In this document: positions 1 to 8,721 of the stretch, piece by piece | Numbering within the stretch: position 1 is the stretch's first letter | Layout: the number at the start of each line of letters is the position of its first letter | Origin: Zunongwangia profunda SM-A87 | GTDB lineage: Bacteria; Bacteroidota; Bacteroidia; Flavobacteriales; Flavobacteriaceae | DNA length: 64,000 nucleotides | Assembly (NCBI RefSeq): GCF_000023465.1 | Contig: NC_014041.1 | Location: 4,021,501-4,085,500 of the forward strand | Direction of reading: 5' to 3' | Program-made: the position numbers and the translations under genes | The notes under the pieces: model-generated | The model's database searches: none | What the model was told of the DNA's origin: nothing | Seen by the model: only the letters and a program-made list of their open reading frames with translations

Positions 1-443
1 TAGTGAGTAGTGAGTAAGGTTTGCATTCTTAGCTGAATTACAAACCTGAACAAGAATTTTATCAACCGCCTGTCGGCAGCCAGGCTTGATTTCTTGCTCC
101 TGAGTTTTGATTCTCTATTTCCTAACTCCTAATTAAAAAGATTTCTCGACTTCACTTTGTTACGCCCACCTGCCGGCAAGGCAGGCTCAAAATGACGAAG
201 AACTGTTTTTTTGCTTTCCCTTATTCTATTGAAATCTATTCATTATTTCACGAAATTACCATTCACAAACATAGGATGACATACATTGAAGTCATTTCGA
301 CTGAAGCGCAGCGCAATGGAGAAATCTCTTTAAGGATTTAAATTCAAAATAATGTCATAAATCATTATTCCCACGTCTTGCTTTTATTATCAATCCTCTC
401 ACATCTCTACTCTTATTCTCCTACTAAAACATTTCAGATTACA
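1..443. repeat. Gene-free region with dispersed repeat remnants
   Basis: No coding region is supported. Two palindromic G+C-rich cores (about 67-89 and 170-193, of the form CCTGCCGGCAAGGCAGG) and a segment at about 291-333 (CATTTCGACTGAAGCGCAGC followed by AATGGAGAAATCTC) are visible. Both resemble dispersed intergenic repeats of Flavobacteriaceae. The second is related to the repeat array at 14.5-15.8 kb, which shares the pattern of CGAAATGAC paired with GGAGAAGTC. Confidence 0.55.
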
Positions 444-1715
444 TCACAGCTGCTGTAGTTTCGATTCCCATTTGCTATCGGCTAAGAACTTTCGATAATC
501 CTGAATGGTAAGCATATCCTGAATCGCCTGCTTTTTATCTTCCGCATTTTCGTAATAGGATTTACAGATTTCATAACCAATCCAATATCCTAAATCTGGA
601 TAACTATCTTTTGAAGCTTTACTATAATTGCCAATCCAATTGCTGTAGCGATCGTAGTACATATCCTTATTAAAGTCGGCCCAAATTTGTTTTTCTTTCC
701 CTTTGGCCCAATCAAATATTTTCCTATTTGCAGTTTCACCGCTAATTAATTCTCCTATAAAATCGGCCATACCTTCACTTATAGCATAACCAAGGGTAAT
801 AGTATCATTTTTAAGGCCATCTTGCTGAAAATGTATTAATTCATGTGAAACGATATACGGAATATTTTCTGATTGATTCATCAATAATTTATCTCCAAAA
901 TCCAGTTCTTGCGTATTCACATCTTCTCCATCACTCATCTGGTTTATTCCAATAAGCAAACCAGCAGATGAAACTGTTCCTCCACTGGTAAATGCCCCCA
1001 TAACAAAATAAACATCCGGAAATTTAGCCGATGGGTAAATCTCCTTAAGTTCTTTAAAACTTTTTTGGATATCCTTTTTATACTCATCTACTTTAAGCGT
1101 ATTCTGTCTTATGGTTTGATAAAGTTTAGGATGACTATTAATATGCTTTATAAAATAATCTTTAGACCTTACTTTCAATCCCATATAATCCTGCATTCCT
1201 GGACTAGCTTTTTCGAAATAATATTGGTTATAAATGCTCGCTGCCTGATTTGAGCTATCCTGCGCTAAATCATAAGCCTCCCAAAAATTGTGGACATCCT
1301 GTACTACAATATTTGCCAATTCTGGATCTGTATTAAACGTATCTGATTCTGAAAGTCCACTAATCAATTTTTCCCATCTCTGGTCTTGATGTAAAATCTC
1401 CAAATCCGAATCTGATAAAAGATGAGATTTCTCTGCTAAACCATAATCAATTGCTTTATCTAACATTACAAAAGCACTATCTATGCTTTCCTGTAAAGCC
1501 AAACAGCACGCAGCATTATAAGCTGCGCTCTTTTTCTGAACTTTGAAATCGGCAACTTCAATAAATTGAATATAATTTTTAGTTGCTAACGCATAATCCT
1601 TGGATTGGTAATTTCTATCTGCTTCTTTTTTAATCCTGAAAGGATCTATTTTCTCTTGAGCGTTTAATTGATTGATTAAAATTGAAATAAATAAAAGAAG
1701 TACTATTTTCTTCAT
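444..1715 (-). CDS. Secreted predicted Zn-dependent protease (HExxH, DUF2268-like)
   Basis: The 423-residue product begins with a Sec signal peptide ending at LNAQ. The N-terminal third (about 30-115) looks like TPR and TPR end-of-group repeats (AAYNAACCLALQ, then a LLSDSDLEILHQD segment). The C-terminal half carries HELIHFQQ, a gluzincin HExxH motif, followed about 25 residues later by SEGMADFIGE, which can supply the third zinc ligand. This arrangement is that of DUF2268-type predicted Zn proteases, so the protein is likely a periplasmic or outer-membrane peptidase; the substrate is unknown. It is a single-gene unit reading away from the ABC/esterase pair, with 373 bases upstream. Confidence 0.7.
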   Translation of the reverse strand: MKKIVLLLFISILINQLNAQEKIDPFRIKKEADRNYQSKDYALATKNYIQFIEVADFKVQKKSAAYNAACCLALQESIDSAFVMLDKAIDYGLAEKSHLLSDSDLEILHQDQRWEKLISGLSESDTFNTDPELANIVVQDVHNFWEAYDLAQDSSNQAASIYNQYYFEKASPGMQDYMGLKVRSKDYFIKHINSHPKLYQTIRQNTLKVDEYKKDIQKSFKELKEIYPSAKFPDVYFVMGAFTSGGTVSSAGLLIGINQMSDGEDVNTQELDFGDKLLMNQSENIPYIVSHELIHFQQDGLKNDTITLGYAISEGMADFIGELISGETANRKIFDWAKGKEKQIWADFNKDMYYDRYSNWIGNYSKASKDSYPDLGYWIGYEICKSYYENAEDKKQAIQDMLTIQDYRKFLADSKWESKLQQL

Positions 1716-2088
1716 AAGATGTTTTTTCTAAAGACGCACAACTATCAAATTCGTTACAACTAAAAACTGCATGGACCACATAATTTATTGCCTACGATTT
1801 CTAATACAAATCAAAAACCAAATGTAATATCAGGAGCCGAACTCAGCATGACCAACCTTTCCAGATTAGGTTAGCGCTTCGTTAACTTTCAATTTTACGA
1901 GAAATTTTCGATAGACCAGGTTTTATTCAAAATTCAATATTTTTGATCCTGTTTCCAGGTTCTTGCTTCGTGATCTTTTCTGTAACAGCGAAGCGGTCTA
2001 ATTCCTCATCACCCAATTCTAACGCTTACATCTGCACATCACCGCATTATCAAATCAGCACATTTTCAAATTGATCATTGATCATTGT
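1716..2088. other. Intergenic region, nothing recognised
   Basis: This 373-base gap separates two minus-strand genes. It must contain the promoter of the protease gene at its left end and the transcript end of the ABC ATPase gene at its right end. I see no strong hairpin terminator, RNA gene or plausible small ORF. A short direct repeat of TTGATCA lies near 2071-2085. Confidence 0.4.
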
Positions 2089-3327
2089 TTATTGAATCTT
2101 GATTTTTCCAACAGATCCGTTTTCCGTAGGAAATAATTCATATTCAAAATCGGGATGTAGTCCTTTTTCTTTACGATGTGAAACATAAATAATTGCCGTA
2201 TCACTTTGTGCCGCAATATGATTGATAAGATTAGTAATTTTTAAGGCACTTTTATCATCCAGCCCGGTAGAAGGTTCATCCAAAATCAATAATGGTGGAT
2301 GTTTAATCATCGCGCGGGCAATTAGCAACATCCGTTTTTCGAGATTCGATAAATCATTAAAGACTTTTTTTGCTTTCTCCTGAAATCCTAAAGTCTCCAA
2401 CCATTGCTTTGCCAATGCTCTTTGTTTATCTGAAGGTTTTTGATACAATCCAATACTATCTACCAATCCGGATATTAGCATTTCCTCTACGCTATTTCTA
2501 CGAATAAAAAGTTCAGTAATCGAAGGTGAAAAATAGCCGATTTTCTTTTTGATTTCCCAAACCGATTCACCGCTACCTTTTTTCTTTCCAAAGAGAAAAA
2601 GATCGACGCCATAAGCTTTTGGATTATCGCCATAAATCATACTTAAAATGGTGGTTTTACCCGATCCGTTTGGTCCGGTAAGCTTCCAGAATTCGCTGCG
2701 TTTCACTTCCCAGCTAATATTGCTTAAAATTGGCCGATCTTCATAAGCAACATTTACATTTTTTAATTGTATCAAACTTTCCGGAATACCTTCAAAAACC
2801 TTTGGAGCCGCCGGAATCCTTTTTATTTCTTCTAAAAATCCCTGCTTGTTTTCAATAAAATCAGCTTTATTTTTAAAAACCGTATTTCCGGCTCCATCAA
2901 AATCGAGAATAATATCTATAAAAGGGAGAATATCTTCTTCTCTTCTAAAGATTTGCACAAGGATGAAATCTGATTTTACTTCAGCAAGCCGCTCTTTAAA
3001 ATTCGCTACAGATTGCACATCTAAACAATCAAAAGGATCATCTAAAATTAGATATTCCGGCTGCTTTTTCAGTAAATATTCTAATAGCGCTTTTCGCTTT
3101 TCACCACTGGAAAAAGTACGCAGACTGCGGCTTTCATCTTTTACTAAAACCGAATTTCCATGCTTTTGATCGTCCTTTATAAAATTTTGCAGAACAGCTT
3201 CAGAATGTTCAAAACCATTTTTGTGTTGCAATCCCTCAAATCCGGGTACTTTTTTATCTTTTTTAAGATCGTCTATCAGTCTGGAAACCAGTTTGTGATC
3301 TCTCGCATAAATCGCTAAATGTCTCAT
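2089..3327 (-). CDS. ABC ATPase with two nucleotide-binding domains, ModF/PhrA-like, N-terminal domain degenerate
   Basis: The 412-residue soluble protein has two ABC ATPase halves and no membrane segment. The C-terminal half is complete: Walker A GPNGSGKTT near residue 219, a signature-like NLSNLEKRMLLIARAM, Walker B LLILDEPSTGLDD and an H-loop VSHRKEKG. The N-terminal half keeps a signature (FSSGEKRK) and Walker B (YLILDDPFD) but starts too late to hold a Walker A P-loop, so it may not bind ATP normally. E. coli ModF has the same two-domain layout; a link to molybdate is not shown here. The gene lies 3 bases downstream of the esterase gene, so the two are probably co-transcribed. Confidence 0.75.
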   Translation of the reverse strand: MRHLAIYARDHKLVSRLIDDLKKDKKVPGFEGLQHKNGFEHSEAVLQNFIKDDQKHGNSVLVKDESRSLRTFSSGEKRKALLEYLLKKQPEYLILDDPFDCLDVQSVANFKERLAEVKSDFILVQIFRREEDILPFIDIILDFDGAGNTVFKNKADFIENKQGFLEEIKRIPAAPKVFEGIPESLIQLKNVNVAYEDRPILSNISWEVKRSEFWKLTGPNGSGKTTILSMIYGDNPKAYGVDLFLFGKKKGSGESVWEIKKKIGYFSPSITELFIRRNSVEEMLISGLVDSIGLYQKPSDKQRALAKQWLETLGFQEKAKKVFNDLSNLEKRMLLIARAMIKHPPLLILDEPSTGLDDKSALKITNLINHIAAQSDTAIIYVSHRKEKGLHPDFEYELFPTENGSVGKIKIQ

Positions 3328-3330
3328 AAA

Positions 3331-4242
3331 TTAATTTAAATTCCGCAACCAATCGGTTAATCGATCACTCCAGCTTTGCAGGTAATAAATTTCGTTTGCC
3401 AGCGAGAATCCATGACCACCTTTGGGGTAAATGTGCATTTCGGTGGGCACCCCATGTTCTCTTAAAGAGGTATACATCCTAAGACTATTTTCTACCGGCA
3501 CCACATCATCATCGCCGGCATGTATAAGAAATACAGGAGGCGTATTTTCGGTTACCTGAAGCTCATTGGAAAATTGTTTTTCTAATGCTGCAGTTGGTTT
3601 TTTACCTAACAAATTATCATGAGAGCCCTGATGGGTTATTTTTGAATCCATGCTAATTACCGGATAGACTAAGACCATAAAATTGGGACGAATTTCTTCG
3701 GAATCTGTACTATCTATTGCGGAATAAAATGCTTCCTGATAATGCGTTCCCAAAGTGGAAGCCAAATGTCCACCGGCCGAAAATCCCATAACACCAACTT
3801 TGTTTTTATCGATATTCCAGTCTAAAGCATTTGCTCGAAGTATTCTAATACCCCGCTGCGCATCCTGAAGTGGTGCTTTAAAACTTTCCTTTACTGAAGC
3901 TGAACCTGGTAATCTATATTTTAAAACTCCGGCTGCAATTCCTTTTGAGTTCAGATATTTAGCAATCTCGGTACCTTCCCAGTCATAAGCCAGACCAGCA
4001 TAACCACCACCGGGACAAACCAAAACTGCCTGCCCGTTAGCGGATGCTTTTGGCGGAAGATAAACTTCTAATGTTGGCTTTTGGACTTTTGTAATCCAGG
4101 TGATATCATCCTGATTTATGTCTTCCTTTTCATCAGATTTTTGCTTATTAGGCATTTCATCTTCCGGCCAAAGAGGAAGGGTTGATACTTGTGCGGCCAA
4201 AGAAAAGCTAAAAAACAGAACGAGAATACTAAAAGTTTTCAT
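3331..4242 (-). CDS. Secreted alpha/beta hydrolase, acetyl-esterase/xylan-esterase type
   Basis: The 303-residue product has a signal peptide (cleavage near SLAAQ), then an alpha/beta-hydrolase fold. The oxyanion region is CPGGGYAGLAYDWEG, the nucleophile elbow is GFSAGGH (Ser near 155), an acid is likely in HAGDDDVVP, and the catalytic His is in GGHGFSLA near the C-terminus. This pattern is that of the Bacteroidota endo-xylanase-associated acetyl esterases (BD-FAE and Aes-like). Its likely role is deacetylation of plant or algal polysaccharide outside the cytoplasm; no glycosidase gene is adjacent. The ABC ATPase gene follows after only 3 bases. Confidence 0.8.
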   Translation of the reverse strand: MKTFSILVLFFSFSLAAQVSTLPLWPEDEMPNKQKSDEKEDINQDDITWITKVQKPTLEVYLPPKASANGQAVLVCPGGGYAGLAYDWEGTEIAKYLNSKGIAAGVLKYRLPGSASVKESFKAPLQDAQRGIRILRANALDWNIDKNKVGVMGFSAGGHLASTLGTHYQEAFYSAIDSTDSEEIRPNFMVLVYPVISMDSKITHQGSHDNLLGKKPTAALEKQFSNELQVTENTPPVFLIHAGDDDVVPVENSLRMYTSLREHGVPTEMHIYPKGGHGFSLANEIYYLQSWSDRLTDWLRNLN

Positions 4243-4446
4243 TAAAAATTGAATTGTTTAGTATAAATGTAATTAATTATCCGGGGATAAGGTAAAAAAA
4301 CGGAAGCAAGAAGTAAGAATTACGAAGTTAGAAATAGAACTTAACGCAAAATTCAGGATCTAAAATTACTGCCTTTTATACTTGCTCGATTGTCTCTGAG
4401 GGATTCAAAACCGCATTTGTTATTGTGTATTATTTTATGAGTTTTT

Positions 4447-4984
4447 TTATCTATCCCAACCATCTATCACATAGTTTTTTTCAGTCAGTTTTTTTTCAAT
4501 TTCGGAACTTTCTGATTTAAACCATAATTCAAAGCGAGTGGGATAGTAGTTTTTAAAAGTTCCTTCGTCAATTACAGTATTTCCATCGTAAAGTTTATAA
4601 TTATCGCCTAATTCAGATATTTTATTTCTCGTCCGATTACTTAATTTCCATTCCGATAATTGTATGTTTTGAGTCAATTCAAACGCTTTTATATAAATTT
4701 CTCCTTTTTCTGTTGGTCTATGCCACATATAAAAATCATAACCACTATATCCGTCTCCAATAACAAGAATTTTTTCCTCAGTTACAGTGATTTCTTTCAG
4801 AGAATCTATTTGTTGATTAGTTAGAAATTCAATTGGTTTTTCAAAGGCTAGGTTTTTTGGAATTTGAATATTATAAAATTTTGTTTCTTCATAATCTTCT
4901 ACAAAAAGTACAATAATAATCCAGCCGATAAAAAGTCCAATTAGGATTAAAATTCCGAAAATTATTTTTTTTTGTGATGGTCAT
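4447..4984 (-). pseudogene. Small membrane-anchored protein, frameshifted in a poly-A run
   Basis: An open frame on the minus strand runs from about 4980 to the stop at 4447-4449 but has no start codon of its own; the first in-frame ATG (4728) would give only 93 residues. An ATG at 4984-4982 begins MTITKK and then goes out of frame at a run of nine A (4973-4965). With eight A the reading continues into IIFGILILIGLFIGWIIIV, a convincing membrane anchor, and then about 150 more residues to the stop. One extra base therefore explains the break. It may be a real inactivation, a phase-variable tract or an assembly error. The soluble part (for example SGYDFYMWHRPTEKGEIY) matches no family I recognise. 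Confidence 0.6.
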
Positions 4985-5056
4985 ATTAAATATTGTAGAA
5001 CTACCAGTTACCGAATCTAAAACTCAAATTGGGCATTTTCAAACTCTTTTTAGCAG

Positions 5057-5089
5057 AAACCTCACAGGTTTTGAAAACCTGTGAGGTTT
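5057..5089. repeat. Perfect palindrome, probable bidirectional terminator
   Basis: Two 16-base arms (AAACCTCACAGGTTTT and its complement) flank a single central base. It lies 3' of the split ABC exporter gene and could stop that transcript. The same core CCTCACAG...CTGTGAGG recurs at about 20593-20628. Palindromes of this sequence are common between genes in Flavobacteriaceae. Confidence 0.6.
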
Positions 5090-5146
5090 GATTTTCAATT
5101 TAAATACTAAAATTAGCTTCAGTTTAAATATCAAACTTTCAACGTC

Positions 5147-5302
5147 TTACTGATAACCCGCTGCCTGAAGATTAAATAATTCGGCATATAATTTATCGTT
5201 TTCCATCAATTCTTCATACGTACCAATTTCTAGCACCGCGCCATTTTTTAAGACCATGATTCGGTCGGCAATTCTCACCGTACTAAATCGATGCGAAATC
5301 AT
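5147..5302 (-). pseudogene. 3' remnant of an ABC exporter (permease-ATPase fusion)
   Basis: The last 50 codons of an MsbA-like half-transporter ATPase survive: H-loop ISHRFSTV, then RIADRIMVLKNGAVLEIGTY and a C-terminal helix. Upstream of the H-loop the frame runs into unrelated DNA (residues such as MLIQDVCLWTQS). The matching 5' part of the same gene lies 4.5 kb away at 9803-10318, in the same orientation. About 380 residues, comprising later membrane helices, Walker A, signature and Walker B, are missing, so the transporter is dead. The break falls at 5303, where the inserted island begins. Confidence 0.85.
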
Positions 5303-5410
5303 GGGGCGCAAACAAGATTGTGTCCACAGACACACATCTTGAATTAGCACGCAATTTGATAAAAAGTACCTATTTCAAATTCGTGTACACTTCTTATCCG
5401 AAAGCCAATT

Positions 5411-5533
5411 CTAGGAATTTTCCGTAGTAACTTTATTTTCTAGTTCTATATCTTCCAATAATTCCGAGAGCTTATCGACTAAAGCCAATTCTTCCGATGG
5501 TATAAGCTGGGTTACAAAACGAAGTACTTCCAT
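5411..5533 (-). CDS. 40-residue island protein, detached B module
   Basis: A short ORF begins ATG at 5533, 6 bases after the stop of the preceding gene, and encodes an acidic, helix-rich peptide (FVTQLIPSEELALVDKLSEL). It resembles the C-terminal region of the 139-residue protein two genes upstream (MVIELMPDGDMFQLEQIIAI): both have a hydrophobic stretch, LxP, then an amphipathic helix ending LLE/ILE. I infer that it is a split-off copy of that module. Function is unknown. Support comes from the operon position and the similarity, not from length. Confidence 0.5.
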   Translation of the reverse strand: MEVLRFVTQLIPSEELALVDKLSELLEDIELENKVTTENS

Positions 5534-5539
5534 AACATT

Positions 5540-5764
5540 TTATTTGGGATTGGGTACTTCTAGATCACATAATTGTTCATTCTCTTCTAAGGCTACAATA
5601 CATACCTTAATTAGGTTTATGATCAAAAACATGAGATCCAAGTAGCTATCAACTCTATAAGTGCCCTTATAACATTTTCCTTTTCTACTGGTGTCAGGGG
5701 TTAAATGCATCATATGATGTTGCTTCAATTCCAGAAGCTTATTGATGAGTTTTTCCTTTTTCAT
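5540..5764 (-). CDS. 74-residue island protein, A module
   Basis: The ATG at 5764 is preferred over a longer upstream reading because it gives MKKEKL, parallel to MKTRKL of the upstream protein, and leaves a 26-base overlap with that gene. The core DLMFLIINLIKVCIVALEEN matches DYIMRITSLLEVCVLALDGE of the 139-residue neighbour (about 7 of 17 aligned positions identical, with conserved VC and AL). It is probably an all-helical small cytosolic protein. It looks like the first half of a tandem duplicate of the neighbour, the second half being the 40-residue ORF that follows. No known domain recognised. Confidence 0.6.
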   Translation of the reverse strand: MKKEKLINKLLELKQHHMMHLTPDTSRKGKCYKGTYRVDSYLDLMFLIINLIKVCIVALEENEQLCDLEVPNPK

Positions 5765-6158
5765 AAGGTTCTTGGTTTTTAATGATTTGTTTTTTGAGTT
5801 TCTTAGGGAAATGAATGTAGTCCGTATCATTTTCCAGTATGGCTATAATTTGTTCCAATTGAAACATATCACCATCGGGCATTAGTTCAATGACCATTTC
5901 TATAACTAATTGAACACTGGAATTTTTACTTTGGTGGCTTAAGTTTTTAGAATGAAAATCACCTTCACCATCTAAGGCTAAGACACAGACTTCCAGTAGT
6001 GATGTAATGCGCATGATGTAATCGGTATGATCTCCAAAGCGAACGGTGGCGTTTCTAAAGGTATGACGCTTCGTTTCTTCTTTTTTTAAACCATAGGCTG
6101 TCGCTCCGATTCTCTTTAGCTGTTTTAATTTTAGTTGATCAAGTTTTCTCGTTTTCAT
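5739..6158 (-). CDS. 139-residue island protein with A and B modules fused
   Basis: The start at 6158 overlaps the NT-HEPN gene by 20 bases and the end overlaps the next gene by 26 bases, so translation is likely coupled. Residues 1-70 form a basic N-terminus plus the A module (helix with EVCVLAL). Residues about 83-113 form the B module (VIEMVIELMPDGDM, ILEND), followed by a basic tail. I recognise no named domain. Its position next to an NT-HEPN-like protein suggests an accessory or partner, as in toxin-antitoxin or minimal-nucleotidyltransferase pairs, but that is inference. Confidence 0.6.
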   Translation of the reverse strand: MKTRKLDQLKLKQLKRIGATAYGLKKEETKRHTFRNATVRFGDHTDYIMRITSLLEVCVLALDGEGDFHSKNLSHQSKNSSVQLVIEMVIELMPDGDMFQLEQIIAILENDTDYIHFPKKLKKQIIKNQEPYEKGKTHQ

Positions 6159-7008
6159 GGGATGCTGTTTTTAAAGTTTGTAATTGGTGATTAACAATGG
6201 GTAAGAGATAATCTAAAAGACATTGGCAATAAGAATACGCCATGTGAAGGTCTGTTACTGAAAATAAAGAGCTACTTCGGTAGCGAAGTTCAGTATGATG
6301 AAAGCAAAAGATTCTTTTTAGTGGGGACTGTTCAAAAAGTTGTTCTGAAAAAATATTAGGTGGTATTTCATGGCAAAATTGAACAAGTTTAAATAAATAA
6401 ACGGGATGATGATGTTGCGGATGATAATGCAGAAACGCATAAATACTGCCTAAGCAAAGTTGCTCAAAAGATAATCGTATTAAATGAGCGCTTAATAGTT
6501 CAGTGTTTTCATTAATAACACTAAAATTTAGACAATGCTTGGCTATTGCCATTCGATCTTGTGTGTAGTTGGTTATGCCCTTAATATCCAGTTCAGGGAT
6601 TTGGCTGAGTTGTAAAGGAGCTAATTCAAAAAGAGAACCCTCAACCAAACCACCTGATTGGATTATTCTAAAAAAGAAGTATTTATTATGATCAGAAGCT
6701 GCTATAAGTTGCTTCGGCATATAAAGTAGCAAGCTAATGGTATATTTTCCGCCGGAATCTTGACGAACAATATCTGAAAGGTTAGCAACCGAATTGGAGG
6801 GAATATGCTTGCTTAATAGCAGTAAATAAAAATGATAGTGTTGCTGTTGCTTGGAAGCATCATTATTCAAAGAATTATGAATTCCCTGTGCCGATGATAG
6901 CATACCGAAATAGTATAAACTTGTAATTTCGATATGCTTTTTGAGGATTTCCGTAATTTGGGTTAACGCAAATTCTATAACTTTGGATGGATGCAAGTTG
7001 GTAAGCAT
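6139..7008 (-). CDS. NT-HEPN-like protein with degenerate nucleotidyltransferase domain
   Basis: The 289-residue protein follows the layout of Bacteroidota nucleotidyltransferase-HEPN proteins. The N-terminal half has a segment (LYYFGMLSSAQG, then HYHFYLLLLS) where active enzymes have FGS and DxD, so the catalytic Ser and Asp residues appear lost. The C-terminal half (about 150-285) resembles a HEPN helical domain: the AFLHYHPQHHHPVYLFKL stretch corresponds to the usual VFTGYKPKTHDLEKL, and FHHTELRYRSSS to the usual AYVDARYK region. A typical Rx4-6H RNase motif is not obvious. It is first gene of a four-gene minus-strand operon and divergent from the XRE regulator. RNA binding or a regulatory role is inferred. 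Confidence 0.6.
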   Translation of the reverse strand: MLTNLHPSKVIEFALTQITEILKKHIEITSLYYFGMLSSAQGIHNSLNNDASKQQQHYHFYLLLLSKHIPSNSVANLSDIVRQDSGGKYTISLLLYMPKQLIAASDHNKYFFFRIIQSGGLVEGSLFELAPLQLSQIPELDIKGITNYTQDRMAIAKHCLNFSVINENTELLSAHLIRLSFEQLCLGSIYAFLHYHPQHHHPVYLFKLVQFCHEIPPNIFSEQLFEQSPLKRIFCFHHTELRYRSSSLFSVTDLHMAYSYCQCLLDYLLPIVNHQLQTLKTASHENEKT

Positions 7009-7096
7009 AGATCAAAAGGTGTTAAAATGAAACTTTAGTGATGATCAATGAGCCTTCAAGTTTTAAAAAGAAGCGACCGTAGCGAACCAGAATAAC

Positions 7097-7130
7097 CAGT
7101 AAAAAACAATAAAGAACTTGTTTTTTACTG
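7097..7130. promoter_or_regulatory. Perfect 13-bp inverted repeat between divergent island genes
   Basis: CAGTAAAAAACAA and its exact complement are separated by 8 bases. The palindrome lies between the NT-HEPN operon and the XRE gene, about 37 bases before the latter's -7 element. Its place suggests an operator for the XRE protein or a terminator-like structure between divergent transcripts. An operator is favoured because both flanking genes read away from it. Confidence 0.5.
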
Positions 7131-7166
7131 CAAAGAGTGAGGAGTGCAACTTTTAAAAAGAATGTT

Positions 7167-7174
7167 TATCTTTG
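7167..7174 (+). promoter_or_regulatory. Bacteroidota -7 promoter element of the XRE gene
   Basis: TATCTTTG matches the TAnnTTTG consensus. It ends only 5 bases before ATG 7180, which would make the message leaderless or nearly so. It also argues against the longer GTG (7144) or ATG (7162) readings. Confidence 0.55.
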
Positions 7175-7179
7175 AGATT

Positions 7180-7566
7180 ATGAGCACAGCAACAAAAACC
7201 AGTCATATCGGTAGAAAAATCAGCCGAATCAGAGAACTTCGAGGAATGAAGCAAGAAGCCCTTGCCGCAGAATTAGGGATCAGCCAACAAAGTGTGTCAA
7301 ATCTCGAGAAAAGCGAAAACGTTGATGAGGGTACACTAAAGAAGATATCTGAAGTTTTAAATGTATCGCCTGAAGCAATTCGTCATTTTACAGAGGAAGC
7401 TGTTTTCAACATTATTAATAATACATTTAAAGATAATAGTGCAAATAATAATAACTATTTCTGTACCATAGATCCAGTTGAAAAGATAGTGGAACTTTAC
7501 GAACGTCTAGTTCAAGCAGAAAAAGAGAAAAATGCTTATTTAGAGAAGTTGTTAGATAAGAAATAG
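7180..7566 (+). CDS. XRE-family helix-turn-helix regulator of the island
   Basis: The 128-residue protein has an HTH_XRE (lambda-repressor-like) domain at about residues 10-65: GRKISRIRELRGMKQEALAA, then ELGISQQSVSNLEKSENVD. A polar Asn-rich linker follows, then a C-terminal coiled coil (VEKIVELYERLVQAEKEKNA) likely used for dimerisation. ATG 7180 is chosen because a TATCTTTG element overlaps the upstream alternatives. It reads away from the NT-HEPN operon across a perfect palindrome, as expected for an autoregulator of the island. Proteins with this coiled-coil tail are frequent in Bacteroidota mobile DNA. A hairpin follows the stop. Confidence 0.85.
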   Translation: MSTATKTSHIGRKISRIRELRGMKQEALAAELGISQQSVSNLEKSENVDEGTLKKISEVLNVSPEAIRHFTEEAVFNIINNTFKDNSANNNNYFCTIDPVEKIVELYERLVQAEKEKNAYLEKLLDKK

Positions 7567-7591
7567 TGAAGAAGAAAATATTTAAGATTTG

Positions 7592-7640
7592 AAAAAGTGT
7601 CGATAACCAGATAATATTCCGGTAAATCGGCACTTTTTTA
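7592..7640 (+). terminator. Terminator after the XRE gene
   Basis: An imperfect stem (AAAAGTGTCGAT...ATCGGCACTTTT) is followed by a T-rich tract. It separates the regulator from the next gene on the same strand. Confidence 0.65.
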
Positions 7641-7657
7641 TTTTTAATAACTGTTAG

Positions 7658-8719
<1,062 letters not shown>

Positions 8720-8721
8720 AG

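Noticed and set aside
7144..7179. Longer N-terminus of the XRE protein from GTG 7144 or ATG 7162
   Set aside because: A consensus -7 promoter element lies inside that stretch, and the HTH domain begins normally from ATG 7180.
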